From Pseudomonadota bacterium (lineage in GTDB: Bacteria; Pseudomonadota; Alphaproteobacteria; UBA8366; JADFVY01), in the NCBI GenBank assembly GCA_030671915.1, contig DAOVHN010000205.1, positions 1 through 5,462 of the forward strand: DNA of 5,462 nucleotides. Direction: 5' to 3'. Below are positions 1 to 5,462 of the stretch, piece by piece. Every line of letters begins with the position of its first letter. Position 1 is the first letter of the stretch. The position numbers and the translations under genes were made by a program. The notes below the pieces were generated by a model that searched no databases, was not told the origin of the DNA, and worked only from the letters and a program-made list of their open reading frames with translations.

Positions 1-165
1 ATCCTTGGCGGCGAGGTTCCGCCCGTCGATGATGGCGGCGACCAGTTCGGCGATGGGGCCGGTCACGCCGCCAACTGAGCCGACCTTGATCTCGCCTGCC
101 TGGGCAGCAGGCGCGGCGAGCGCGATCGCGGCGGCGGCAAGCGTCGTTTTGCTTATTAAGCGCAT
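1..165 (-). CDS. ABC transporter periplasmic substrate-binding protein, N-terminal part (cut by left edge)
   Basis: The first 55 codons of a type I periplasmic binding protein run off the left edge of the window. Such proteins capture the solute in the periplasm and deliver it to the LivHM permease. The start is ATG at 165-163 with a GGGAG ribosome site (178-174) 8 nt upstream. Residues 1-23 form a Sec signal peptide: basic start (MRLISK), an Ala/Leu-rich core, and an AQA site cleaved before Gly24. There is no lipobox cysteine. The mature protein opens with a beta strand (GEIKVGSVGGVTGPIAELV), the usual first strand and ligand-loop region of Leu/Ile/Val-binding-like proteins. It is the last visible gene of the liv cluster, 91 nt after livM. 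The ligand cannot be read from this fragment: branched-chain amino acids are the default guess, but amides, urea or other amino acids are possible in this family. Confidence 0.9.
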   Translation of the reverse strand, partial: MRLISKTTLAAAAIALAAPAAQAGEIKVGSVGGVTGPIAELVAAIIDGRNLAAKD

Positions 166-218
166 TGGGTTTACTCCCTGTTTACGAAAATTTCCCGGTT
201 GCATGGGCTATCCCGCTC

Positions 219-246
219 ATGATGCCCGGCCATGGCCGAAAGTCAA
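219..246 (-). promoter_or_regulatory. Candidate sigma70-type promoter for the substrate-binding protein gene
   Basis: On the minus strand TTGACT (246-241, five of six to the -35 consensus) is followed after 16 nt by CATCAT (224-219, four of six to the -10 consensus). Transcription would begin near 212 and give a leader of about 47 nt before the ATG at 165. This could let the binding protein be made in excess over the membrane components, a common need in ABC importers. It is a consensus match only. Read-through from livM is equally possible. Confidence 0.4.
227..238. repeat. 12-nt perfect palindrome in the livM/binding-protein gap
   Basis: CGGCCATGGCCG is a perfect 12-nt palindrome. It lies inside the spacer of the candidate promoter at 219-246, where a bound protein would block RNA polymerase. 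It could be an operator half-site arrangement or a chance GC-rich palindrome. No known regulator consensus is recognised. Confidence 0.5.
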
Positions 247-256
247 CAGGACGGGT

Positions 257-1243
257 TCAAGTAGATGGTCGGTCGGCCGGTCGGCCGGTATTTTCCGCGG
301 CTTTCGCTGACGATGCGAGCCGCTGTTCGGGCAGGATTCCCCGGGGGAATTTCTGCAACACGATCTGCAGCACCAGGCCGATCAGGAATATCCGCACATA
401 GGCGGTGCGAATCGACAGGTCGTCGGGCAGGCGGCTGGTCAGGATCTCGGTGGCCGACCAGACGGTCCACATCAGGAAGGCGCCCAGGATCGCCCCCTTG
501 TTATTGGCGCTGCCGCCGACCACCAGCATCACCCAGACCAGGAAAGTGGCGGTCAGCGGGTCGGTCGCGTTGGGCCCGATGAATTTCAGGTAGTGGGAGG
601 TATAGGCCCCGGCCAGCGCCATCAGCATGCAGCCGAAGACGAAGCCTTCCATGCGGAATCTGGCCACGTTCTTGCCGGCCGCGCGGGCCGCCGGTTCGTT
701 TTCGCGAATGGCTGTCATCACCCGGCCCCAGGGCGACTTGCGGGCGGTTTCCAGTGCCAGATAGATCGCTGCTACGGTGACCAGCACCATAGCCAGGAAG
801 GCCAGATGGTTCCACGGCTCGGGCAAGGTCGCGAAAGGTTTCGGCACCATCGAGACGCCCCTGGGGCCGTTGGTCGCCCAGGTTTCGTTCTTCAAAATCA
901 GGCGAAAGATTTCGGCGATGCCGATGGTGGCGATCGCCAGATAGTCGCTGCGCAGCCTGAGGCAGATCCTGCCGACTCCCCAGGCAAGGATGCCGGCAAC
1001 AATCATTGCAGCGGCAAAGGCGACCGGGTAGGGCATCTCGTAGCCGCCCAGATGCCGCGCCGTGGGCGCCGTCGTCAGGATCGCGCTGACATAGGCGCCG
1101 ATGGCGTAGAACCCAGCGATACCGGCGTTGAAAAGCCCGGTGAAACCCCACTGGATATTCAGACCCAACGCCAGGATCGCGTAGATTCCGCCCATGGTGA
1201 GCAGGGAAATGACATAGAGGAAGATGCCGTAAGTCTGGTCCAT
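257..1243 (-). CDS. livM: Branched-chain amino acid ABC transporter permease LivM
   Basis: This is the second inner-membrane permease subunit of the importer and pairs with LivH to form the channel. The 328-residue product is the usual size for the family without a long N-terminal extension. The LivM/BPD_transp_2 signature is clear: GLNIQWGFTGLFNAG near residues 27-41, then IGAYVSAIL, several hydrophobic helices, the cytoplasmic segment with AIRENEPAARAAGKNV that contacts the ATPase, and GGSANNKGAILGA near the C-terminus. The start ATG at 1243 lies 1 nt after the livH stop, with AGGTG (1255-1251) 7 nt upstream inside the end of livH, which implies translational coupling. The last roughly 20 residues (ending GRPADRPST) form a hydrophilic tail, partly encoded by an 8-bp tandem repeat, and look dispensable. 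Specificity lies in the binding protein, so the substrate is inferred from family only. Confidence 0.96.
   Translation of the reverse strand: MDQTYGIFLYVISLLTMGGIYAILALGLNIQWGFTGLFNAGIAGFYAIGAYVSAILTTAPTARHLGGYEMPYPVAFAAAMIVAGILAWGVGRICLRLRSDYLAIATIGIAEIFRLILKNETWATNGPRGVSMVPKPFATLPEPWNHLAFLAMVLVTVAAIYLALETARKSPWGRVMTAIRENEPAARAAGKNVARFRMEGFVFGCMLMALAGAYTSHYLKFIGPNATDPLTATFLVWVMLVVGGSANNKGAILGAFLMWTVWSATEILTSRLPDDLSIRTAYVRIFLIGLVLQIVLQKFPRGILPEQRLASSAKAAENTGRPADRPST
267..288. repeat. 8-bp tandem repeat at the 3' end of livM
   Basis: The unit GGTCGGCC occurs twice in tandem (271-278, 279-286), preceded by the half unit GGTC (267-270) and followed by GG. It encodes the Arg/Pro-rich end of LivM. 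Because 8 is not a multiple of 3, gain or loss of a unit would change the reading frame of the last few residues only. Confidence 0.7.
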
Positions 1244-1244
1244 C

Positions 1245-2147
1245 TCAGTACACCTTTCCCCGGAACAGGCCGCTGGGGCGCCAGATCAGCATGGCGACCA
1301 TGATCGCGAAGGCCACGCCTGCCTTGTAGCCGGGGTTCAAAAGCGGCTCGGTTCCGATCCACGGATAGCTCGACAGTTCCTCGGCCATCCCGATCACCAG
1401 GCCACCCGCCACCGCCCCGTAGGGCCGCCCGATGCCGCCCAGGATGGTGGCGGCGAAGACCGGCAGCAGCAGTTTGAAGCCCATCATGGTCTCGACGTGG
1501 GTATCCACCGCCAGCAGCACGCCGGCGGCGGCGGCCAGCGCGGCGCCGATGATCCAGGTCGCCCGAATCACTGCCTCGGTATTTATGCCGGTCAGCCGCG
1601 CCAGTTCCGGCGAATCCGACATCGCCCGCATGGCCTTGCCGATTTTCGTGTAGGTCAGCAGGTAATGAACGGCGAACATCAACACCAGGACGGAGGCTAT
1701 GATCATCATATGTTTCGGCGAGATGCGCAGCCAGTCGAACAGCACCACCGGCATCTGGATGCCAGGCACCATGGCCTTCATCTGCACACCCCATATGAAC
1801 TGCACGACCGAGCGCACCATCAGCATCATGCCGAACGACGCGATCACCAGCATGATCGTGGGGCTGGCCCGGAAGGGTTTGTAAAATCCCCGGTCGATGC
1901 CGAGCACCACCAGCACCGTAAGCCCCATGGCGATCGGCAGCACCGCGATGGGATGCCAGCCGGTAAGCTGGACCAGCGTCCAGGCGAAATAAGCCCCCAG
2001 CGTCATGGTTTCGCCATGCGCGAAATTGGCGAAGCGCAGGATGCCGAAGGTCATCGTCAGGCCGATCGCGCCCAGCGCATAGATGCTGCCCAGGACCAGG
2101 CCTGGGATCAGGTAAAAATTGACGAGATCGCCGATGAAATCGATCAT
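1245..2147 (-). CDS. livH: Branched-chain amino acid ABC transporter permease LivH
   Basis: This is the first inner-membrane permease subunit of the LivHMGF importer, 300 residues, a normal length. The family hallmark is visible at residues 20-46: GSIYALGAIGLTMTFGILRF followed by ANFAHGE. A cytoplasmic coupling region contains YTKIGKAMRAMSDSPELARL, followed by GINTEAVI. Near the C-terminus FAATILGGIGRPYGAVAGG matches the conserved re-entrant/last-helix region of LivH proteins. About eight hydrophobic helices are apparent. The start ATG at 2147 overlaps the livF stop in an ATGA junction (4 nt), and a GGGGGA ribosome site lies 9 nt upstream. The stop is 1 nt before the livM start. The protein is expected to dimerise with LivM and accept the solute from the periplasmic binding protein encoded further along the cluster. 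Confidence 0.97.
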   Translation of the reverse strand: MIDFIGDLVNFYLIPGLVLGSIYALGAIGLTMTFGILRFANFAHGETMTLGAYFAWTLVQLTGWHPIAVLPIAMGLTVLVVLGIDRGFYKPFRASPTIMLVIASFGMMLMVRSVVQFIWGVQMKAMVPGIQMPVVLFDWLRISPKHMMIIASVLVLMFAVHYLLTYTKIGKAMRAMSDSPELARLTGINTEAVIRATWIIGAALAAAAGVLLAVDTHVETMMGFKLLLPVFAATILGGIGRPYGAVAGGLVIGMAEELSSYPWIGTEPLLNPGYKAGVAFAIMVAMLIWRPSGLFRGKVY

Positions 2148-2889
2148 GCCGCGCCGTCCCCCGCCTTATCCTTTGCGCCGTTCGTGGGGCCGCCCAGGAA
2201 CATGGCCGCGATTTGCCGATCTTCCAGCAACTCGCGGCCCGTGCCGGTGAACTTGTTGCGGCCGTCCACCAGCACATAGCCGCGGTCGGCGATCTTTAGC
2301 GCCTGCTTGGCGTTCTGTTCGACCATCAGGATCGGTGTGCCGGCGGCGTGCACGGTTTTGACGATGGAGAATATCTCGCCGCGGAATTTCGGCGACAGCC
2401 CGGCCGTGGGCTCGTCGAGCAGCAATATCCGCGGCTCCAGCATCAGCGCCTTGCCCATCGCCACCATCTGGCGCTGGCCGCCGGAGAGCGTGCCGGCGGC
2501 CTGGCGGCGGCGCTCCTTCAGGGGCGGGAACAGGTCGTAGATTTCGTGCAGACGCGGGGTGAAATCGTCCTCGCGCACGAAGGCACCCATTTCCAGGTTT
2601 TCCTCGACGCTGAGGCTGGGAAAGATATTGGCGGTCTGCGGCACGTAGCACACGCCCTTGCGCGCGACCTTTTCGGGCGGCGTGTTGGTGATGTCCTCGC
2701 CGTCCAGCAGCACCTGGCCGCCGGTCAGGTTCAACAGCCCGAACACCGCCTTGATGGCCGTCGACTTGCCGGCCCCATTGGGGCCGATGACGACCACGAT
2801 CTCGCCGGCATCGACGGTGATCGAAACACCGTGCAGAATCTGCGTGTCGCCGTACCCGCCCACAACGTCCCTGAGCTCAAGGGTCGGCA

Positions 2890-2890
<1 letters not shown>
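2144..2890 (-). CDS. livF: Branched-chain amino acid ABC transporter ATP-binding protein LivF
   Basis: This cytoplasmic ATPase (248 residues) forms the nucleotide-binding pair with LivG. The motifs come in order: Walker A GPNGAGKS (residues 36-43), Q-loop Gln85 in YVPQ, signature LSGGQRQ (135-141), Walker B ILLLDEP (155-161) with catalytic Glu160, and the switch region MVEQNAKQA (189-197). The switch has Gln in place of the usual H-loop His. EQN here is typical of the LivF family, so it is not a defect. The start ATG at 2890 is chosen because the family begins with a short strand (LELRDV), because GGGGAGGA (2904-2897) lies 6 nt upstream, and because it overlaps the livG TAA stop by one base. 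A longer in-frame start at 2977 would lie entirely inside livG and is unlikely. Confidence 0.97.
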
Positions 2891-3654
<764 letters not shown>

Positions 3655-3665
3655 GGTGGCTCGAA

Positions 3666-3671
3666 CTCCCC
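3666..3671 (-). promoter_or_regulatory. Ribosome binding site supporting the GTG start of livG
   Basis: GGGGAG on the minus strand precedes the GTG at 3654-3652 by 11 nt, slightly longer than optimal. It favours the GTG over the upstream ATG at 3795, which lies within the tRNA gene. Confidence 0.6.
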
Positions 3672-3679
3672 GTCTTGAT

Positions 3680-3739
3680 CCGGTTTCGCCGGTTATTTCA
3701 GGGACGCGCGCCAAGGCGGGCGCCCATGGTGTTTTCACC
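3680..3739 (-). other. livG leader with three short inverted repeats
   Basis: The 97 nt between tRNA-Leu and livG hold three small hairpin-capable repeats. They are GGTG/CACC with an AAAA loop (3739-3728), GCGCC/GGCGC with a 6-nt loop (3723-3708), and CCGG/CCGG with a 5-nt loop (3692-3680). None is followed by a T run, so none is a classical Rho-independent terminator. I see no convincing -35/-10 pair in this stretch. They could be RNA-processing or leader structures, or chance in GC-rich DNA. Confidence 0.3.
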
Positions 3740-3743
3740 GGAA

Positions 3744-3751
3744 GAAAAAAT
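3744..3751 (-). terminator. Possible T-tract terminator directly after tRNA-Leu
   Basis: Immediately after the encoded CCA the minus strand reads A, then six T, then C and TT. A uridine run directly behind the tRNA's own GC-rich acceptor and T stems could promote partial termination. There is no independent GC-rich hairpin before the run, so this is weak evidence and read-through into livG remains plausible. Confidence 0.3.
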
Positions 3752-3838
3752 TGGTGCCCCCAGGGAGACTCGAACTCCCACGCCCGTAAGGACAACAGAT
3801 TTTGAGTCTGTCGCGTCTACCAGTTCCGCCACAGGGGC
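3752..3838 (-). tRNA. tRNA-Leu, anticodon CAA
   Basis: This 87-nt class II tRNA decodes UUG. The acceptor arms are GCCCCTG (3838-3832) and TGGGGGC, with U6-G67 and G7-U66 wobble pairs at the base. They are followed by discriminator A and an encoded CCA (3754-3752). The D arm has GCG/CGC with GAACTGGTAGA. The anticodon stem ACAGA/TCTGT encloses CTCAAAA, which places anticodon CAA at 3804-3802. A 15-nt variable arm can form a 4-bp stem, as required for leucine tRNAs. The T arm is GGGAG-TTCGAGT-CTCCC. Discriminator A73 and the long variable arm agree with leucyl-tRNA synthetase recognition. It lies upstream of livG on the same strand and has its own promoter. Confidence 0.98.
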
Positions 3839-3859
3839 ACGGGGCCGGTGATGAGGCGC

Positions 3860-3887
3860 ATAATAGTCAACGGAAACGGCCGGTCAA
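3860..3887 (-). promoter_or_regulatory. Sigma70-type promoter of tRNA-Leu
   Basis: On the minus strand TTGACC (3887-3882) and TATTAT (3865-3860) are separated by 16 nt. Each matches the consensus at five of six positions. The predicted start near 3853 lies about 14 nt before the mature tRNA 5' end, a typical short leader. The bases after the -10 are GC-rich (GCGCC), like the discriminator of stringently controlled stable-RNA promoters. This is the best promoter in the window. Confidence 0.75.
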
Positions 3888-3893
3888 TGACCG
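3881..3893. repeat. 13-nt palindrome over the tRNA -35 element
   Basis: CGGTCA and TGACCG are exact inverted repeats around a single central A, and the -35 hexamer TTGACC of the tRNA promoter lies inside. A protein bound here would compete with RNA polymerase. The site may equally be a by-product of the -35 sequence. No regulator family is assigned. Confidence 0.45.
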
Positions 3894-3922
3894 TTCCAAT
3901 CAATTGGCGGAGCCGCTATGCT
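3894..3922 (+). promoter_or_regulatory. Weak candidate promoter for the yqaA-dsbB-coq7 genes
   Basis: TTCCAA (3894-3899) and TATGCT (3917-3922) are 17 nt apart, with three and four of six consensus matches. Initiation near 3929 would leave about 26 nt before the ATG at 3955. It is the best pair I can find in the 116-nt divergent gap, but it is poor and may not be the true promoter. Confidence 0.25.
3896..3907. repeat. 12-nt inverted repeat between the divergent genes
   Basis: CCAAT and ATTGG form an exact inverted repeat around CA, two bases beyond the palindrome at 3881-3893. The two repeats are stacked in the divergent gap and could together form an operator. This is structural observation only. 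Confidence 0.4.
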
Positions 3923-3954
3923 CGCGCCCGCTGATCAACCAACTCGAGGATGGG

Positions 3955-4545
3955 ATGAAATCACCGCTGCGACCGCTGTACGACTGGACCATGGCCAAGG
4001 CGGCCGACCGCCGGGCGTTGCCCTGGCTGGCCGGGATTTCGTTCGTGGAAAGCTCGGTCTTCCCGATCCCGCCGGACATCATGCTGATCCCCATGGTGCT
4101 GGCCGAACGCGGGCGGGCCTGGCTGATTGCCGGGGTCTGCACGGCGGCATCGATAGCGGGGGGATTCCTGGGTTTCGCCATCGGCTATTTCCTGTTCGAG
4201 ACGGTCGGCCAGCCGATTATCGATTTATACGGGCTGCAGGACGCCTTTGCGAAATTCCAGGGCGCCTATGCGGAATACGGCGCCTGGATCGTCTTCGGGT
4301 TCGGGCTGACGCCGCTGCCCTACAAGGTGATAACCATCGCCAGCGGCGTCGCCATGCTGAACCCAGTCGTTTTCGGTCTGGCGTCCCTGGCCAGCAGGGG
4401 ATTGCGGTTTTTCCTCGAAGCGGCGCTCTTGTACTGGGCCGGGCCGCCGGTGCGCGCCTTCATCGAGACCAAACTGGAGTTGGTCACGCTGGCCGCCTTC
4501 GTGTTATTGTTCGGCGGATTCATCGCCTTGAAATATTTGTTTTAG
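3955..4545 (+). CDS. YqaA family (DedA-like, VTT domain) inner-membrane protein
   Basis: A 196-residue integral membrane protein of the YqaA group of the DedA/SNARE-associated (VTT) superfamily. Better-studied superfamily members act in membrane lipid transport and envelope homeostasis, but the role of YqaA itself is not settled. Diagnostic segments are ESSVFPIPPDIML (residues 32-44), the glycine-rich helix AGGFLGFAIGYFLFE (68-82), and GLTPLPYKVITIASGVAM (117-134), the VTT motif with a Pro-containing re-entrant loop and a basic residue. SRGLRFFLEA follows at 147-156. The end of the protein is a hydrophobic helix finishing KYLF. The start ATG at 3955 has GAGGA (3946-3950) just upstream. Upstream in-frame codons reach into the tRNA gene and are rejected. 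It is followed by dsbB after 18 nt, so co-transcription is likely. Confidence 0.92.
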   Translation: MKSPLRPLYDWTMAKAADRRALPWLAGISFVESSVFPIPPDIMLIPMVLAERGRAWLIAGVCTAASIAGGFLGFAIGYFLFETVGQPIIDLYGLQDAFAKFQGAYAEYGAWIVFGFGLTPLPYKVITIASGVAMLNPVVFGLASLASRGLRFFLEAALLYWAGPPVRAFIETKLELVTLAAFVLLFGGFIALKYLF

Positions 4546-4563
4546 GATTCAGGAACGGCTTGC

Positions 4564-5043
4564 ATGCGTACTTCTCCAAACACCATTCCCGGCTTCATTC
4601 TGCTGGTGACCGTGGCGATCCTGTCGGCGGCCTACAGCGCGCAATATATCGGGGGCCTGCGCCCCTGCATCCTGTGCCTCTACGAGCGCGTCCCCTGGTT
4701 CATTACCGGGGCGCTGATGCTGGTGACCATATTGATGCAGTTTTCCGGTCCGGCGCGCCGCGGCATCCTGCTGTTCGCCGCCCTGGTGATGTTGGCTGGG
4801 GCGGGGCTGGGCGGTTATCACGTGGGCGTGGAGCAGGAAATCTTCCAGCCGCCGACGACCTGCAGCGCAACGACCACGCCCAGTACCCTGAAGGAACTGA
4901 AAGCGTTGCTTGAAACCACCATGCCGCCCCGCTGCGACGAGATATCCTGGCAGCTGTTCGGTATTTCGATGGCCGGCTACAACGCCCTCGCCAGCCTTGC
5001 CATGGGTCTGGCAGCCCTGATCGGCAGGAGATCCAGCCGGTGA
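4564..5043 (+). CDS. dsbB: Disulfide bond formation protein B (DsbB family)
   Basis: This inner-membrane quinone reductase reoxidises periplasmic DsbA and passes the electrons to ubiquinone. The 159-residue protein has four hydrophobic helices (about 10-30, 44-60, 66-84, 134-154). The two cysteine pairs expected of DsbB are present: Cys35/Cys38 in RPCILCLYER after helix 1, and Cys100 plus Cys124 in the second periplasmic loop (TTCSATT, PPRCDEISW). YHVGVE (85-90) after the third helix resembles the YHxGxE segment of alphaproteobacterial DsbB-like proteins. It is shorter than the E. coli protein but carries all four cysteines, so it should be active. The start ATG at 4564 has AGGA (4551-4554) 9 nt upstream. 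It ends overlapping the coq7 start by 4 nt. Its DsbA partner is not in this window. Confidence 0.94.
   Translation: MRTSPNTIPGFILLVTVAILSAAYSAQYIGGLRPCILCLYERVPWFITGALMLVTILMQFSGPARRGILLFAALVMLAGAGLGGYHVGVEQEIFQPPTTCSATTTPSTLKELKALLETTMPPRCDEISWQLFGISMAGYNALASLAMGLAALIGRRSSR
5026..5030 (+). promoter_or_regulatory. Ribosome binding site deciding the GTG start of coq7
   Basis: AGGAG lies 9 nt before the GTG at 5040, inside the last codons of dsbB. No ATG occurs in the coq7 frame before residue 64, which lies beyond the first iron-ligand motif, so this site and GTG define the start. Confidence 0.75.
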
Positions 5044-5462
5044 CGCGGAAGTCCAGCGGCGGCGCACGGCCCGGGCCGCGCTGGATTCCCGGCGACCCGC
5101 GGGGCAAGGCGCTGGTCGACCGCATCGTCCGGGTCGATCATGCCGGGGAATATGGCGCGACACGCATCTATGCGGGTCAGATCGCCGTATTGGGCGACCG
5201 GCACCCGGCGGCGCCGGAGCTGCGCCATATGCTGGAGCAGGAACGGGAACATCTGGACGCCTTCGAGAAGATGATCGTCGAGCGCCGGGTGCGCCCCACC
5301 GCGCTGACCCCGCTGTGGCATGTAGTGGGCTTCGCGATGGGCGCGGCGACCGCGGCGATGGGCGAGAAAGCCGCAATGGCCTGCACCGTCGCGGTCGAGG
5401 AGGCGATAGACGAACATTACGCCGGCCAGGCCCGCGCGCTGGAGGGGATTCCCGAGGAGGCC
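5040..5462 (+). CDS. coq7: COQ7-type demethoxyubiquinone hydroxylase, N-terminal part (cut by right edge)
   Basis: This is a ferritin-like di-iron monooxygenase of ubiquinone biosynthesis. It hydroxylates the demethoxyubiquinone ring, the step done by the flavoprotein UbiF in E. coli. The window holds 141 codons. The first two ligand motifs are clear: RVDHAGEYGATRIYAGQ (residues 31-47) with iron-ligand Glu37, and EQEREHL (66-72) with the ExxH pair Glu68/His71. The third region, AVEEAIDEHY (118-127), contains Glu120/Glu121 and His126. A further ExxH pair expected near the C-terminus lies beyond the edge. Translation starts at GTG 5040, which overlaps the dsbB stop (GTGA, 4 nt). The N-terminus has a short Arg/Pro/Gly-rich lead (residues 2-22). 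COQ7 is peripheral to the inner membrane, where its quinone substrate resides. Confidence 0.95.
   Translation, partial: MTRKSSGGARPGPRWIPGDPRGKALVDRIVRVDHAGEYGATRIYAGQIAVLGDRHPAAPELRHMLEQEREHLDAFEKMIVERRVRPTALTPLWHVVGFAMGAATAAMGEKAAMACTVAVEEAIDEHYAGQARALEGIPEEA

Noticed and set aside
1159..2277. Long 372-codon minus-strand open frame overlapping livH and the ends of livF and livM
   Set aside because: It is an alternate frame of livH in GC-rich DNA. Its product is Arg/Gly/His-rich without domain motifs, whereas livH in the other frame is a clear permease.
2318..2326. LivF has Gln instead of the H-loop His (EQN)
   Set aside because: EQN at this position is the normal state of LivF family ATPases, so it is not a broken active site.
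3655..3795. Longer livG start at ATG 3795
   Set aside because: It would place the start codon inside the tRNA-Leu gene and add 47 residues foreign to the family. GTG 3654 gives the standard N-terminus and has a ribosome site.
3752..3838. tRNA-Leu as an integration site for a genomic island
   Set aside because: No integrase, no direct repeat of the tRNA 3' end, and ordinary core genes on both sides.
3802..3954. Longer yqaA start at ATG 3802
   Set aside because: It begins in the tRNA anticodon region on the opposite strand. The extra 51 residues lack family similarity, and ATG 3955 has its own GAGGA.
3918..4913. 331-codon plus-strand open frame overlapping yqaA and dsbB
   Set aside because: It is a shifted frame across two membrane protein genes. 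The translation is Arg/His/Gly-rich and has no hydrophobic segments or family signature.
4549..5376. 275-codon minus-strand open frame opposite dsbB and coq7
   Set aside because: It is antisense to two well-supported genes. The product is low-complexity Arg/Pro/Gly/Ala with no recognisable motif.

Overview
The window is GC-rich chromosomal DNA that looks alphaproteobacterial, most like Rhodospirillales or relatives. The grounds are a COQ7-type (di-iron) ubiquinone hydroxylase, a short DsbB with a YHxGxE segment, and a compact livGFHM cluster. This assignment rests on recognised protein families and base composition, not on a database search.

Left two thirds (1-3654, minus strand): a complete branched-chain/polar amino-acid-type ABC importer read right to left. 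The order is livG (ATPase), livF (ATPase), livH (permease), livM (permease), then the 5' end of a periplasmic substrate-binding protein gene cut by the left edge. The livG/livF junction overlaps by 1 nt, livF/livH by 4 nt, and livH/livM are 1 nt apart, so these four almost certainly form one translationally coupled unit. The binding-protein gene follows after 91 nt, in which I see a candidate promoter with a 12-nt palindrome in its spacer.

Middle (3655-3954): a class II tRNA-Leu with anticodon CAA and encoded CCA lies on the minus strand, 97 nt upstream of livG and in the same direction. It has a strong sigma70-type promoter. Two short palindromes sit at and beside the -35 element, in the gap between this tRNA and the divergent right-hand genes.

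Right third (3955-5462, plus strand): three closely packed genes for a YqaA/DedA-family (VTT domain) membrane protein, a DsbB-family disulfide oxidoreductase, and the N-terminal 141 residues of COQ7. dsbB and coq7 overlap by 4 nt (GTGA). DsbB passes electrons from periplasmic disulfide formation to ubiquinone, and COQ7 catalyses a late ubiquinone hydroxylation, so the pair is functionally coherent.

I found no mobile element, CRISPR array, phage gene or unknown multi-gene system. The points worth a second look are regulatory or contextual and modest: the tRNA-Leu/liv adjacency, the dsbB-coq7 coupling, and the palindromic promoter regions.
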